In this document: piece after piece, positions 17,659-25,643 of the stretch
How positions within the stretch are numbered: the first letter of the stretch is position 1
Layout: the number at the start of each line of letters is the position of its first letter
Made by a program: the position numbers and the translations under genes
Source of the DNA: Pseudomonadota bacterium
GTDB lineage: Bacteria > Pseudomonadota > Alphaproteobacteria > Rhizobiales > Xanthobacteraceae
Assembly: GCA_023386635.1 (NCBI GenBank)
Contig: JAEWJH010000070.1
Location: 1 to 48,771, forward strand
Reading direction: 5' to 3'
Length of the DNA: 48,771 nucleotides
Notes under the pieces: model-generated
Databases searched by the model: none
Told to the model about the DNA's origin: nothing
Seen by the model: the letters and a program-made list of their open reading frames with translations, nothing else

Positions 17659-18686
17659 CACGCAGCACTCCGGAACGAGGAAAAGGCGGCGGCGAGCCGT
17701 GCGCGCGTCTGCTGCGGTTCGTCCGCTGTCAGCACATGATGCCGCGCGGCGCGCAGGCGCTCGTCGTCGATGCCCGCTGTTTCCGCCGCCGCATCGAGCG
17801 CCCAGCCGAGGTGTTTGCGCGCATGCCTGGCGCCGATCCGCACGCCATGATGTGCCAGCATTTCCTCATAGAGCGCGTCGACCATCGACAGTTGCACGCC
17901 GAGGTCGGGGGCAGTCTCGCGTTCGCCACCCGCGAGATAGCGCGCGACCTGACCGGGAAACCACGGTTTCCCTTGCGCTGCGCGGCCGACCATCACCGCA
18001 TCGGCGCCCGACTCCGTGAGCGCTTGTTCGGCGTCCTCGAACGAGCAGATGTCGCCGTTGACGATCACCGGGATCGTCACGGCGTCTTTGACGCGACGCA
18101 CCGCCGACCAGTCCGCCTCGCCTTTGTAAAACTGACAGCGGGTCCGTCCATGCACGGTGACGAGCTGCACGCCGGCAGCCTGCGCGCGCCGCGCCAGCTC
18201 CGGCGCGTTCAGCGATGCGTGGTCCCAGCCGAGCCGCATCTTCAGCGTGACCGGCACGCGGACGGCGCCGATCGTCGCCTCGATCAGCGTCATGGCGTGA
18301 TCGAGATCGCGCATCAGCGCCGAACCCGACGCGCCGTTGGTCACATGGCGAGCCGGGCAGCCCATATTGATATCGATGATGGCGGCGCCGGCGGCCTCCG
18401 CCATGCGAGCGCCCTCCGCCATCCAGTACGGTTCGCAGCCGGCGATCTGCACCACATGGGTGCCGACGCCCTCGCCTTCCATGCGCAACAGCGCGTTCTG
18501 CTTGCCGCGCGCGAGCGCCGCGCAGGCTGTCATTTCCGAGACCACCAGCCCGGCCCCGAGACGAGCGACCAGCCGGCGAAACGGCAGATCGGTCACGCCC
18601 GACATCGGCGCCAGGACAACCCGATTGGCGATTGCGATATCGCCAATGGTCATCGGCCGAGGGGTTTCCAAGGTCTCTGCGGTCAT
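17658..18686 (-). CDS. dusB: tRNA-dihydrouridine synthase (NifR3/DusB type)
   Basis: This flavoenzyme reduces uridines in the tRNA D-loop to dihydrouridine with NADPH. It has the TIM-barrel FMN-binding start LAPMSGVTDLPFR, the catalytic Cys110 in NMGCPARHV, and the FMN phosphate region VMVGRAAQGKPW. Length is 342 aa. As nifR3 it is the first gene of the ntrBC operon in many Alphaproteobacteria, and its stop overlaps the ntrB start here. A weak promoter candidate for the operon (TTGCCT, 16 nt, TAAACT on the minus strand) lies in the 171-nt gap shared with the divergent ispDF gene. Confidence 0.96.
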   Translation of the reverse strand: MTAETLETPRPMTIGDIAIANRVVLAPMSGVTDLPFRRLVARLGAGLVVSEMTACAALARGKQNALLRMEGEGVGTHVVQIAGCEPYWMAEGARMAEAAGAAIIDINMGCPARHVTNGASGSALMRDLDHAMTLIEATIGAVRVPVTLKMRLGWDHASLNAPELARRAQAAGVQLVTVHGRTRCQFYKGEADWSAVRRVKDAVTIPVIVNGDICSFEDAEQALTESGADAVMVGRAAQGKPWFPGQVARYLAGGERETAPDLGVQLSMVDALYEEMLAHHGVRIGARHARKHLGWALDAAAETAGIDDERLRAARHHVLTADEPQQTRARLAAAFSSFRSAA

Positions 18687-18857
18687 GAGCGCAGGCGTGC
18701 TTTCTTTTTAATCAATAGCGTTTACTGCTCAGAGTTTAGCCAACCGCAATCCGAAGGCAAGTGCTGCAGTGCAAAATAATTGGCGTATGGAACGGGCGCG
18801 GGCATTTTGGCCACACAGCCCTTGCGATGCCGGGCAAACCCGCTAAAGCCTCGGAGT

Positions 18858-20051
18858 ATGGGGGATTTGTCGACAAAACGTGTTGCTGTGGTGGTGGTTG
18901 CCGCCGGACGCGGCAGCCGCGTCGGCGGGCCATTGCCGAAGCAGTTCCGCCTCCTCCATGGCGAGCCATTGGTCCGAACGACCTTGCGGGTGCTGGCACG
19001 GCACACGCAGATCAGCGCCATACAGCCGGTGATACACCCCGACCACGACGCCCTCTTCAGGGAGGCTGTCGGCGATTTGACGCTGCTAGCCCCCGTGAGC
19101 GGCGGCGCCACACGGCAGGCCTCGGTCCACGCCGGGCTGAATGCGCTCGCGGCGCAGGGTCCAGCGCCGGATGTCGTTCTGGTTCACGACGCCGCCCGGC
19201 CCTTCCTGAGCGCCAGCTTGATCGGACGCGCCATCGCCGCCGTGGAGACGGCGCCGGCCGCCGTCCCCGCGCTTCCCGTATCCGATACGGTCAAGACCGT
19301 CGATCCGCACGGGCGTGTGACCGGGACGCTCGATCGCACGACGCTGCGAACCATACAGACCCCACAGGCGTTTCACTTCGCGACGCTGCTCGACGCGCAT
19401 CGCCGGGCGGAACAGGCCGGCCGCGACGACTTCACCGACGATGCGGCGCTGGCGGAATGGGCCGGAATTCCGGTCGCGGTGTTCGAGGGTGAGGCAGAGA
19501 ATATCAAGATGACGACCGCGGACGATTTCAATCGCATCACCGCGCGCGCCGCCGATCAGCTCGGCGATATCCGCACCGGTTTCGGTTTTGACGTCCATGC
19601 CTTCGGCGACGGCGATCATGTGACCATCGGTGGCGTGGCTATCCCGCATCCGCGGGGCTTGTCCGGGCATTCGGACGCCGATGTCGGCCTGCATGCGCTG
19701 GTCGATGCTATACTCGGCGCGCTCGCCGACGGCGATATCGGCTCGCACTTTCCGCCGTCCGATCCGCAATGGCGCGGAGCCGCGTCCGACCAGTTCCTGC
19801 GGTTTGCCGTGGAGCGCGTTTCCGGGCGCGGCGGCATGGTCGCGCATCTCGACCTCACCGTGGTCTGCGAACTGCCAAAGATCGGCCCGCACCGCGACGC
19901 CATGCGCGCGCGCATCGCCGACATTGCCGGCATCGCCATCGATCGCGTGGGGGTGAAGGCGACAACTAGCGAGCGGCTGGGTTTCACCGGGCGCGGTGAA
20001 GGCATAGCCGCCTATGCGACGGCGACCGTGCGTCTTCCGTGGCTGGATTGA
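18858..20051 (+). CDS. ispDF: Bifunctional IspD/IspF isoprenoid biosynthesis enzyme
   Basis: A fusion of two non-consecutive steps of the MEP pathway. The N-terminal half (~1-225) is MEP cytidylyltransferase, with VVVVAAGRGSRVGGPLPKQF for CTP binding and VLVHDAARP. The C-terminal half (~235-397) is MECDP synthase, with the metal ligands in GFDVHAF and SDADVGLHALVDAILGAL and the GSHFPPSD loop. The fusion is common in Alphaproteobacteria. ATG 18858 is chosen by length; a TTG at 18867 has better spacing from GGAG (18853-18856) and may be the true start. The stop is followed closely by the cinA ribosome site. Confidence 0.95.
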   Translation: MGDLSTKRVAVVVVAAGRGSRVGGPLPKQFRLLHGEPLVRTTLRVLARHTQISAIQPVIHPDHDALFREAVGDLTLLAPVSGGATRQASVHAGLNALAAQGPAPDVVLVHDAARPFLSASLIGRAIAAVETAPAAVPALPVSDTVKTVDPHGRVTGTLDRTTLRTIQTPQAFHFATLLDAHRRAEQAGRDDFTDDAALAEWAGIPVAVFEGEAENIKMTTADDFNRITARAADQLGDIRTGFGFDVHAFGDGDHVTIGGVAIPHPRGLSGHSDADVGLHALVDAILGALADGDIGSHFPPSDPQWRGAASDQFLRFAVERVSGRGGMVAHLDLTVVCELPKIGPHRDAMRARIADIAGIAIDRVGVKATTSERLGFTGRGEGIAAYATATVRLPWLD

Positions 20052-20063
20052 GGGAGCGAACCG

Positions 20064-20588
20064 ATGCTCGATGACGATATCGTCGCGGCAGCCCGACAAC
20101 TGCTCGATATCTGTAAACGCAAGAACACGCTGATCGCGACCGCCGAGTCGTGCACCGCCGGGCTCGTCGCCGGCACGCTCACCGAGTTGCCGGGCGTGTC
20201 GAGCATCCTCGATCGTGGCTACGTCACCTATTCCAACGAAGCCAAGCATCAGATGCTCGGCGTCTCGCGCGAGACGCTCGACCGCTACGGCGCCGTCAGC
20301 CGGCAGACCGCCGAGGAAATGGTGCGCGGTGTGCTCGGCCATTCGCGCGTGCATCTTGTAGTCTCGGTAACCGGCATCGCCGGCCCGGACGGAGGTTCGC
20401 CGGAGAAACCGGTCGGTCTCGTGCATTTCGCGGCGGGCTCGGTGTCCGGCCGGCTCGATCATGCGGAAAAGCGGTTCGGCGATATCGGCCGCTCGCAGGT
20501 GCGGAAACTGTCGGTGCTGCAGGCCTTCCGCATGCTGCACGATCTGGCGGAAGCGGAGCCCAGCCGCCCGTCGCGTCAATCCATCTAG
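20064..20588 (+). CDS. pncC: CinA family nicotinamide-nucleotide amidohydrolase (PncC)
   Basis: This is the stand-alone C-terminal amidohydrolase domain of CinA, which converts NMN to nicotinate mononucleotide in NAD salvage. Family motifs AESCTAG (catalytic Ser region) and RGYVTYSNEAK near the N-terminus and VTGIAGPDGGS in the centre are intact. At 174 aa it lacks the COG1058 domain of full CinA. AGGGAG lies 8 nt before the ATG and overlaps the ispDF stop, so the pair is probably one transcript. It converges on ratA with a 6-nt gap between stops. Confidence 0.9.
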   Translation: MLDDDIVAAARQLLDICKRKNTLIATAESCTAGLVAGTLTELPGVSSILDRGYVTYSNEAKHQMLGVSRETLDRYGAVSRQTAEEMVRGVLGHSRVHLVVSVTGIAGPDGGSPEKPVGLVHFAAGSVSGRLDHAEKRFGDIGRSQVRKLSVLQAFRMLHDLAEAEPSRPSRQSI

Positions 20589-20594
20589 ATCAAT

Positions 20595-21056
20595 TTAAGC
20601 CGTCTTGCGGCCGTAGACCACGTCGGCGCGTTTCTCGAACGCTTCGGCGAAGCGGCGAAACGCCGTGTCGAACATCGCGCCCATCAGCATGCCGAGCATC
20701 CGGCTTCTGAATTCGTAATCGATGAAGAATTCGACGGTGCAGGCGTTGTCGCCGGTCGGCTTGAAGGTCCAGCGGTTCTGCATCTTGCTGAACGGTCCAT
20801 CGAGATATTCGACGAGGATCTGCAGCTTCGGCTTGTCGAGCGTCACGCGGCTGCGAAAAGTCTCGCGGATCAGCTTATAGGCGACCGTCATATCGGCGAC
20901 GATCGCGGTGACGCCCTCGCCTTTATCAGTGCGACTACGCACCACCAGGGCCGAGCACAGCGGCACGAACTGCGGATATTTCTCGACGTCGGCGACGAGA
21001 TCGAACATGTCGGACGCGGCGTGACGGACGCGCCGGTTCGTCGAGAACGACGGCAT
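20595..21056 (-). CDS. Coq10/RatA-like START-domain protein
   Basis: A 153-aa SRPBCC/START-like protein of the Coq10 and RatA group. The N-terminal pattern SFSTNRRVRHAASDMFDLVADVEKYPQFVPLC and the C-terminal EAFEKRADVVYG are typical. Coq10 members bind ubiquinone and help its delivery in respiration; the name RatA comes from a reported ribosome-association effect in E. coli, but there is no RatB partner here. Context next to pyruvate dehydrogenase and lipoate synthesis favours a respiratory role. It starts 6 nt after lipA and is the last gene of that operon. Confidence 0.87.
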   Translation of the reverse strand: MPSFSTNRRVRHAASDMFDLVADVEKYPQFVPLCSALVVRSRTDKGEGVTAIVADMTVAYKLIRETFRSRVTLDKPKLQILVEYLDGPFSKMQNRWTFKPTGDNACTVEFFIDYEFRSRMLGMLMGAMFDTAFRRFAEAFEKRADVVYGRKTA

Positions 21057-21062
21057 GCCGAT

Positions 21063-22022
21063 CTAGCGCGCCGTCTGCGCCGCAAGCCGCGCGGCTTTCA
21101 GCCGGGCAAAGTCCTCGCCGGCGTGATGCGACGAGCGCGTCAGCGGCGACGCCGACACCATCAGGAAGCCCTTGGCGTAAGCGACCGTCTCGTAGGACTT
21201 GAACTCGTCGGGCGTGACGAACCGTGCCACTTCGTGGTGCTTGCGGGTCGGTTGCAGATACTGGCCGACGGTGAGGAAGTCGATCTGCGCGGCGCGCATG
21301 TCGTCCATCACCTGCATCACCTCGTTCCGCTCCTCGCCCAGTCCGACCATGATGCCGGATTTGGTGAACATGGTCGCGTCGATTTCCTTCACCTGCTGCA
21401 ACAGCCGCAGCGAATGGAAGTAGCGCGCCCCCGGCCGCACCTTGAGATAGAGCGACGGCACGGTTTCGAGATTGTGGTTGAACACGTCAGGCTTCGCCTC
21501 GACGACGACGCGCAGCGCGCCTTCCTTGCGCAGGAAGTCGGGCGTCAGGATTTCGATCGTCGTTCCGGGGCATCGCGCGCGGATCGCCTTGATGGTGCGC
21601 GCGAAGTGCTCAGCGCCGCCGTCCGGCAGATCGTCTCGATCGACCGAGGTGATCACCACGTGGCTGAGGCCGAGCTTGGCGGTCGCCTCCGCCACATGCT
21701 CCGGCTCACTCGCGTCGAGCGCGCCGGGCAGACCGGTCTTCACGTTGCAGAAGGCACAGGCGCGCGTGCAGGTGTCGCCCATGATCATGAAGGTGGCGTG
21801 CTTCTTCTCCCAGCACTCGCCGATATTGGGGCAGCCGGCCTCTTCGCAGACCGTGACCAGCTTGTTCTCGCGCACGATGGCGCGCGTGTTCATATAGCCG
21901 GGGGAGACCGGTGCCTTGACGCGAATCCAGTCCGGCTTGCGCGCGATCGCCTTGTCCGAGCGGTGCGCCTTTTCCGGGTGTCGGGGGCGCGGATTGTTGA
22001 TCAGGTCGAGAACGACGGCCAT
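21063..22022 (-). CDS. lipA: Lipoyl synthase
   Basis: This radical-SAM enzyme inserts two sulfurs into octanoyl groups on lipoyl domains of PDH and related complexes. Both iron-sulfur clusters can be traced: the auxiliary cluster by Cys59, Cys64 and Cys70 (CEEAGCPNIGEC) and the SAM cluster by Cys85, Cys89 and Cys92 (CTRACAFC). The C-terminal RSSHHAGE motif provides the serine ligand of the auxiliary cluster. Length 319 aa is normal. GGGAG lies 5 nt before the ATG. Its place behind pdhABC-lpdA puts cofactor synthesis next to the enzyme that needs it. Confidence 0.97.
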   Translation of the reverse strand: MAVVLDLINNPRPRHPEKAHRSDKAIARKPDWIRVKAPVSPGYMNTRAIVRENKLVTVCEEAGCPNIGECWEKKHATFMIMGDTCTRACAFCNVKTGLPGALDASEPEHVAEATAKLGLSHVVITSVDRDDLPDGGAEHFARTIKAIRARCPGTTIEILTPDFLRKEGALRVVVEAKPDVFNHNLETVPSLYLKVRPGARYFHSLRLLQQVKEIDATMFTKSGIMVGLGEERNEVMQVMDDMRAAQIDFLTVGQYLQPTRKHHEVARFVTPDEFKSYETVAYAKGFLMVSASPLTRSSHHAGEDFARLKAARLAAQTAR

Positions 22023-22044
22023 GGGAACTCCCTGCCCTTACTTA

Positions 22045-22064
22045 CGAAGCGTCTGCCCGCTTCG
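22045..22064. terminator. Hairpin between glsB and lipA
   Basis: CGAAGCG (22045-22051) and CGCTTCG (22058-22064) form a 7-bp stem with a 6-nt loop in the 51-nt gap upstream of lipA. No T run follows on the minus strand, so it may attenuate or process the transcript rather than end it. Confidence 0.35.
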
Positions 22065-22073
22065 CAAGCCGGC

Positions 22074-22352
22074 TTAACCCCGCTGGCGGATCATCCGCCA
22101 CAAAGCGATCAACAAGGACGCACCGACGATTGCCGCAACCAGCGTCCGCCAGAAGCCGAATACCGGGATTTGCAGCACCTCGGCGAGCTTGCCGCCGACG
22201 AAAGCGCCGGCGATGCCGACGACGATGTTGGTGAACAGCCCGTGGTCGGATTTCGTGATCCGCTCGGCGATCCAGCCAGCGAGCGCGCCGATCACCAGCA
22301 TCATGAAGAAGCCGACGGTCGGCTGACCGAAAGCGTATTGCATGTCGTTCAT
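22074..22352 (-). CDS. GlsB/YeaQ/YmgE family small membrane protein
   Basis: A 92-aa protein with three hydrophobic segments (~14-31, ~40-60, ~65-85) and the glycine-rich pattern GALAGWIAERI and VVGIAGAFVGGKLAE that marks the transglycosylase-associated (GlsB/YeaQ/YmgE) family. Members are widespread stress-linked inner-membrane proteins without a proven activity. It starts 10 nt after the lpdA stop with a GGGGCAGG-like ribosome site. Its role in a PDH operon is unclear. Confidence 0.88.
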   Translation of the reverse strand: MNDMQYAFGQPTVGFFMMLVIGALAGWIAERITKSDHGLFTNIVVGIAGAFVGGKLAEVLQIPVFGFWRTLVAAIVGASLLIALWRMIRQRG

Positions 22353-22362
22353 TGCCTGCCCC

Positions 22363-23796
22363 TCACATATTCAGAACACGACCGTAAGCGTCGAGCACCG
22401 CTTCCTTCATCATCTCCGACAGGGTGGGATGCGGGAAGATCGTGTGCATCAACTCTTCCTCGGTCGTTTCCAGATTCATCGCGACCACATAGCCCTGGAT
22501 CAGTTCGGTGACTTCCGCGCCGACCATATGCGCACCGAGGAGCTGGCCGGTCTTCTTGTCGAAAATCACCTTGATCAGCCCCTGATCCTCGCCGAGCGCG
22601 ATCGCCTTGCCGTTGCCCGCGAAGGGGAAGCGGCCGACGCGGATGTCGAGTTTCTTGTCCTTCGCCGCCTGCTCGGTGAGACCGACCGAGGCGATCTGCG
22701 GCGAACAATAGGTGCAGCCCGGGATCATCTGCTTGTTCATGGGATGCACATGCAGGCCCTTGATCGCCTCGACGCAGATCACCCCTTCGTGCTCGGCCTT
22801 ATGCGCCAGCATCGGCGGACCGGCGACGTCGCCGATGGCATAGATCCCCGGCACGCTGGTCTTGCCGTAGCCGTCGATGACGATGCAGCCGCGCTCGGTT
22901 TTCACGCCGAGCTTCTCGAGACCGAGATTTTCGATGTTGCCGACCACGCCGACCGCAGAGATGACCCGCTCGAATTCGACCGTCTGCGGCTTGCCGTCGC
23001 CGCTGTCGATCATTGCGACAACGCTATCCGCCTTCTTGTCGAGCTTCGTCACCTTGGTGCCAGTCAGTATCTTGATGCCCTGTTTTTCGAACTGCTTGCG
23101 GGCGAAGGCGGCGATCTCCGCATCCTCGACCGGCAGCACCTGCGGCAGCACTTCGACGACCGTGACGTCCGAACCCATGGTGCGGAAGAAGGACGCGAAT
23201 TCGATGCCGATGGCTCCCGAGCCGACCACCAGCAGCGATTTCGGAATCTTCGGCGCGACCATCGCCTCGAAATACGTCCAGATCAGCTTGCCGTCCGGCT
23301 CCAGACCCGGCAGCACGCGCGGCCGCGCGCCGGTCGCGACGATGATGTGCTTGGCCTGATAGGTGCCCGCTCCGAGCGAACCCTTTGGCTGCTCAGTCTT
23401 GTATTTGGTTTCGGTGGCCTTGACGGTGATCTTCCCGGGGGCGTCGATCGTCGCCTCGCCCCAGATCACCGAGACCTTGTTCTTCTTCATCAGGAAGCCG
23501 ACGCCGTCATTGAGCCGCTTCGACACACCGCGCGAGCGCTTCACCACGGCCTCGGCGTCGAAGCCGATATTGTCGGCCTTCAGTCCGTAGTCCTTGGCGT
23601 GCTGCATGTAGTGATAGATCTCGGCCGAGCGCAGCAGCGCCTTGGTCGGGATGCAGCCCCAGTTGAGGCAGATGCCGCCGAGATGCTGCTTTTCGACGAT
23701 CGCTGTCTTGAAGCCGAGTTGCGCCGCGCGGATCGCGGTGACGTATCCTCCCGGACCCGAACCGATGATGATGATGTCGAAATTGGTGTCAGCCAC
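22363..23796 (-). CDS. lpdA: Dihydrolipoyl dehydrogenase (E3 of pyruvate dehydrogenase)
   Basis: This FAD enzyme reoxidises dihydrolipoyl groups and reduces NAD+. It has the N-terminal FAD-binding GSGPGG, the redox disulfide Cys43/Cys48 in GGICLNWGCIPTK, an NAD-binding GSGAIGIEFA and the C-terminal His-Glu region HPTLSEMMKEA. The start is GTG 23796, preceded by GGAG at 6-nt spacing; GTG 23808 is in frame but lies over that site. The product is 477 aa. Here lpdA lies 43 nt behind the unknown membrane gene and belongs to the pdh operon. Confidence 0.97.
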   Translation of the reverse strand: MADTNFDIIIIGSGPGGYVTAIRAAQLGFKTAIVEKQHLGGICLNWGCIPTKALLRSAEIYHYMQHAKDYGLKADNIGFDAEAVVKRSRGVSKRLNDGVGFLMKKNKVSVIWGEATIDAPGKITVKATETKYKTEQPKGSLGAGTYQAKHIIVATGARPRVLPGLEPDGKLIWTYFEAMVAPKIPKSLLVVGSGAIGIEFASFFRTMGSDVTVVEVLPQVLPVEDAEIAAFARKQFEKQGIKILTGTKVTKLDKKADSVVAMIDSGDGKPQTVEFERVISAVGVVGNIENLGLEKLGVKTERGCIVIDGYGKTSVPGIYAIGDVAGPPMLAHKAEHEGVICVEAIKGLHVHPMNKQMIPGCTYCSPQIASVGLTEQAAKDKKLDIRVGRFPFAGNGKAIALGEDQGLIKVIFDKKTGQLLGAHMVGAEVTELIQGYVVAMNLETTEEELMHTIFPHPTLSEMMKEAVLDAYGRVLNM

Positions 23797-23839
23797 GAAA
23801 TGCTCCACTTGTCCGCCGGATCGGCGCGTCTTTCAATCT

Positions 23840-24244
23840 TTACAACTGATCTTCATGGTGTCGGCGAAACCGCCGCAGAAACCACCACTGAATCGCGACA
23901 ATGACCACCGCTGGCAGCACGATCTCGGCGATGATCTGCATGTCATAGCTGGTCGGGAGGGCCCAGTTATTGCGCGCCATGCCAAATGCCAGCAACCCTG
24001 TGATCAGGAATAGCGCCAATAACAGTGCGATGCCCCCGCCGATATCGATCGGCCGCGTCCCGGTCCCGGCGATGAAGGCCATGGTCAGTACGGCAAGACT
24101 CACCACGGCGAACGCGCCGATGATGAACATGACGAAGATGAATTCATCGCGCGTACCGAACAGAATCGCCAGTTGCTGCGCCAGCGCTTGCGCTGCCACC
24201 ATCGACAGGAACCAGGCGACGGCGAAAGTGGCGAAAGCGCGCAT
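23840..24244 (-). CDS. Unrecognised four-segment membrane protein in the pdh operon
   Basis: I do not recognise this family. The 134-aa product from ATG 24244 has four hydrophobic segments (~4-26, 36-60, 68-91, 105-125) and a short basic tail (RRFRRHH). Loops are short and there are no cysteines, no His cluster and no catalytic motif. It lies 35 nt after pdhC and 43 nt before lpdA, in the same direction. The same frame extends upstream into pdhC, but that part is Arg/Gly-rich and overlaps pdhC, so the inner ATG is preferred. A passive or regulatory membrane role is a guess from shape only. Confidence 0.72.
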   Translation of the reverse strand: MRAFATFAVAWFLSMVAAQALAQQLAILFGTRDEFIFVMFIIGAFAVVSLAVLTMAFIAGTGTRPIDIGGGIALLLALFLITGLLAFGMARNNWALPTSYDMQIIAEIVLPAVVIVAIQWWFLRRFRRHHEDQL

Positions 24245-24279
24245 CTGTTCGGCCTCGCGGCGACCATCGTCGCCTCTTG

Positions 24280-25635
24280 CTACACCACCATCATCACGGG
24301 ATTTTCGATCAGCGCCTTGAAGGCGCCGATCAGCTCCGCACCGAGCGCGCCGTCGACCGCGCGATGATCGCACGACAGCGTCACGCTCATGATATGCGCG
24401 GCTTCGATCTTGCCGTTGCGCACGATCGCCCGCTCCTCACCGGCGCCGACCGCGAGAATGGTCGCGTGCGGCGGATTGATCACGGCGGTGAAGTCCTTGA
24501 TCCCGTACATGCCGAGATTGGACACCGCGGTTGTGCCACCCTGATATTCGTGCGGCTTGAGCTTGCGGTTGCGCGCGCGCACCGCGAAATCCTTCATCTC
24601 ATTGGAGATGATGGACAGCGACTTGAGTTCCGCCTGGCGAATGATCGGCGTGATCAGCCCGCCCGGCATTGCGACGGCAACGCCGACATCGGAATGCTTG
24701 TGCTTGAGCATGCCGGATTCGGTCCAGCTGACATTGGCGTCCGGAATACGCTGCAGCGCGACGGCCAGCGCCTTGACGACGAAATCATTGACCGAAAGCT
24801 TGTAGGCGGGCTTGCCGTCCTTGTCCTTCGGCGCACCGGCGTTGATCTCCTCGCGCGCGGCGAGCAGCTTGCCGATATTGCAGTCGATCGTCAGATAGAA
24901 ATGCGGGATCGTCTGCATCGAAGCAGTGAGCCGCTGTGCGATCGTGCGCCGCATATTGTCATGCGGCACGACCTCGTAGCTGCCCTCTTCGAACAGCGAC
25001 ATCACCTGCTGGTCGGACAGCGCCGGCGCGATCGAGGAAGTCGTTGCGCTACCGGTCGCCGCCGCCTGCTTGAGCCCCTTGCCGGATTTTGCATCCGCGA
25101 CGTCGCGCGCAATGACGCGGCCATGCGGCCCCGATCCGGAGATGCGCGAGACGTCGATTCCGGCATCCCTGGCGAGACGCTTGGCGAGCGGCGACGCGAA
25201 AATCCGGTTACCGGTTGCAGGCGCGGTAGCCGGAGCCGATGCCGATGCCGATGCTTTGGCCGGTTCTGCCCCGCGCGCTTGCGCCGGCTTCGCATCTGGC
25301 TTCGCGTCCGTTTTGGCCTCCGGCTTTGCTGGCGCAGCAGCCACTTTCGGCGGCGCCGATGCCGCCAAGGACGCCGCCGCTTTAGCGTCCTCGCCTTCGC
25401 CGGCGAGCACGGCGATCACCGAATTCACCGCCACGTCCTGGCTGCCTTCCGGCACCACGATCTTGGCAAGGGTACCTTCGTCGACCGCCTCGACCTCCAT
25501 GGTCGCCTTGTCGGTTTCGATCTCGGCGATCACGTCGCCGGATTTCACCTTGTCGCCTTCTTTCTTCAGCCACTTGGCGAGGTTGCCCTTCTCCATGGTG
25601 GGCGACAGCGCAGGCATCAGAATATTGGTCGGCAT
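24280..25635 (-). CDS. pdhC: Dihydrolipoamide acetyltransferase (E2 of pyruvate dehydrogenase)
   Basis: E2 forms the core of the pyruvate dehydrogenase complex and passes the acetyl group to CoA. Domains in order: one lipoyl domain (~1-78, lipoyl Lys43 in ETDKATMEV), an Ala/Pro/Lys linker, the peripheral E1/E3-binding domain (~142-178, ASPLAKRLARDAGIDVSRI), a second linker, and the catalytic domain with His424 and Asp428 in DHRAVDG near the C-terminus. The linker DNA holds short GCCGAT repeats. Length 451 aa is typical of alphaproteobacterial PdhC. It starts 8 nt after pdhB. Confidence 0.97.
   Translation of the reverse strand: MPTNILMPALSPTMEKGNLAKWLKKEGDKVKSGDVIAEIETDKATMEVEAVDEGTLAKIVVPEGSQDVAVNSVIAVLAGEGEDAKAAASLAASAPPKVAAAPAKPEAKTDAKPDAKPAQARGAEPAKASASASAPATAPATGNRIFASPLAKRLARDAGIDVSRISGSGPHGRVIARDVADAKSGKGLKQAAATGSATTSSIAPALSDQQVMSLFEEGSYEVVPHDNMRRTIAQRLTASMQTIPHFYLTIDCNIGKLLAAREEINAGAPKDKDGKPAYKLSVNDFVVKALAVALQRIPDANVSWTESGMLKHKHSDVGVAVAMPGGLITPIIRQAELKSLSIISNEMKDFAVRARNRKLKPHEYQGGTTAVSNLGMYGIKDFTAVINPPHATILAVGAGEERAIVRNGKIEAAHIMSVTLSCDHRAVDGALGAELIGAFKALIENPVMMVV
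25475..25620 (-). repeat. Lipoyl-domain DNA repeat, pdhC copy
   Basis: This 146-nt stretch in pdhC aligns without gaps to 26902-27047 in pdhB. I count nine mismatches by eye, about 94% identity, most of them at synonymous third positions. Confidence 0.85.
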
Positions 25636-25643
25636 GACGGCCC

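Noticed and set aside
18767..18777. TGCTGCAGTGC near the dusB promoter as an NtrC binding site
   Set aside because: It does not match the NtrC dyad GCAC-N5/6-GGTGC and is just a short near-palindrome around CTGCAG.
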